Shown: positions 63,721 through 64,000 of the stretch, piece after piece
Layout of the letters: every line of letters starts with the position of its first letter
Position numbering within the stretch: position 1 is the first letter of the stretch
Source of the DNA: Polaromonas glacialis
GTDB taxonomy: Bacteria; Pseudomonadota; Gammaproteobacteria; Burkholderiales; Burkholderiaceae_C
Assembly (NCBI RefSeq): GCF_000709345.1
Contig: NZ_KL448323.1
Span: 768,242 to 832,241, forward strand
DNA length: 64,000 nucleotides
Reading direction: 5' to 3'
Notes under the pieces: generated by a model
What the model saw: only the letters and a program-made list of their open reading frames with translations
Told to the model about the DNA's origin: nothing
The model's database searches: none
Made by a program: the position numbers and the translations under genes

Positions 63721-64000
63721 TCAGGCGGCGCTGGCTTCGGCAGCGTCAACGCGGCTGGCGCTGAAGCGCGCGCCGTTCGCGGCCGCCTTGAACGGGTCGG
63801 CGCCCACACGGCGCAGCGTGGCAATAAAGGTTTCGCGGCCTTCACGCTGCTGGCGGTAGGTGTTGAGCACCGCTTCGATCACCTCGGGCACTTCAGCCGC
63901 CGAGAACGACGGGCCGACCGCCTTGCCGGCCAGCGCCGGGCCCGACAGGTTCGAGCCATCCGAGCCGCCGAGCGACACCTGGTACCACTCCTTGCCGTCC
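63721..64000 (-). CDS. cysI: Sulfite reductase hemoprotein, C-terminal part (cut by window edge)
   Basis: The last 92 residues of a siroheme sulfite/nitrite reductase are visible: GKEWYQVSLGGSDGSNLSGP near the window edge, then AAEVPEVIEAVLNTYRQQR and ETFIATLRRVGADPFKAA. The YQVSLGGSDG segment is the typical end of the siroheme-binding C-terminal half. It should make sulfide from sulfite. First visible gene of the cysI-DUF934-cysH-cysD-cysN operon; the rest lies beyond the right edge. Confidence 0.92.
   Translation of the reverse strand, partial: DGKEWYQVSLGGSDGSNLSGPALAGKAVGPSFSAAEVPEVIEAVLNTYRQQREGRETFIATLRRVGADPFKAAANGARFSASRVDAAEASAA

Noticed and set aside
1..64000. CRISPR arrays, prophage, integron or plasmid modules
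   Set aside because: No regularly spaced direct repeats, integrases, phage structural genes or replication origins were seen; the window is core chromosome.

Overview
The window is a GC-rich chromosomal segment of a betaproteobacterium. The rpsP-rimM-trmD-rplS cluster, the DUF2782-thrB-BPSS1780 order, the rsgA/pterin dehydratase/M48 run and the dnaX-ybaB-recR order all fit Burkholderiales. The intergenic hairpin repeat resembles one I know from Comamonadaceae, and a Polaromonas-like genome is my best guess; that is inference, not a database result. The content is almost entirely core chromosome: there is no prophage, no CRISPR array, no intact insertion sequence and no tRNA or rRNA that I can see.

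Layout. 1-3,005 (minus): acetyltransferase, TM2-type membrane protein, AttH/CrtC-like lipocalin protein, and a frameshifted flavin monooxygenase running off the left edge. 3,080-7,480 (plus): rpsP, rimM, trmD, rplS, a CoA-type Nudix hydrolase and a CobD/CbiB-family membrane protein. 7,503-10,086 (minus): rsgA, pterin-4a-carbinolamine dehydratase and an M48 membrane protease, overlapping by 4 nt each. Then orn, a DEAD-box helicase with a long structured leader, an arylformamidase-like hydrolase, guaC, a secreted CxxC protein, a MotA/MotB-type pair and uvrD. 20,351-22,481 (minus): DUF2782, thrB and a membrane protein. 22,648-30,675: polA, a fossil IS5-type transposase end, and a YhaO/YhaN-like nuclease-ATPase pair.

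30,796-37,062 holds the most system-like block. A Cache-HAMP-PAS histidine kinase (plus) converges on a four-gene minus-strand operon: a receiver-only response regulator, a YaiO-type outer-membrane barrel, a membrane-anchored HEAT-repeat protein and a processive family-2 glycosyltransferase. Together they look like a signal-controlled exopolysaccharide machine. Next come the 4.5S SRP RNA gene (ffs, minus), a solitary ParA ATPase, dnaX with a well-phased -1 frameshift site, ybaB and recR, then MAPEG, an orphan Tat-type substrate-binding protein and a DUF3096 peptide.

43,338-47,065: mltD and gloB divergent from a methyltransferase and rnhA. 47,245-51,794: RND adaptor and pump without an outer-membrane channel. 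52,341-55,636 (minus): moaA, mobA, moeA for molybdenum cofactor. 55,759-58,230: SDR and aldehyde dehydrogenase. 58,541-60,045: 7Fe ferredoxin and its TrxR-like reductase. 60,219-64,000: sulfate assimilation operon cysI-DUF934-cysH-cysD-cysN, which uses the APS-reductase route.

Besides genes, the window carries a scattered short dyad, CTAT-N7-ATAG, with six exact copies and at least four near copies, several embedded in reading frames; two copies of a larger hairpin-rich intergenic repeat; and an 18-bp inverted repeat upstream of the aldehyde dehydrogenase.
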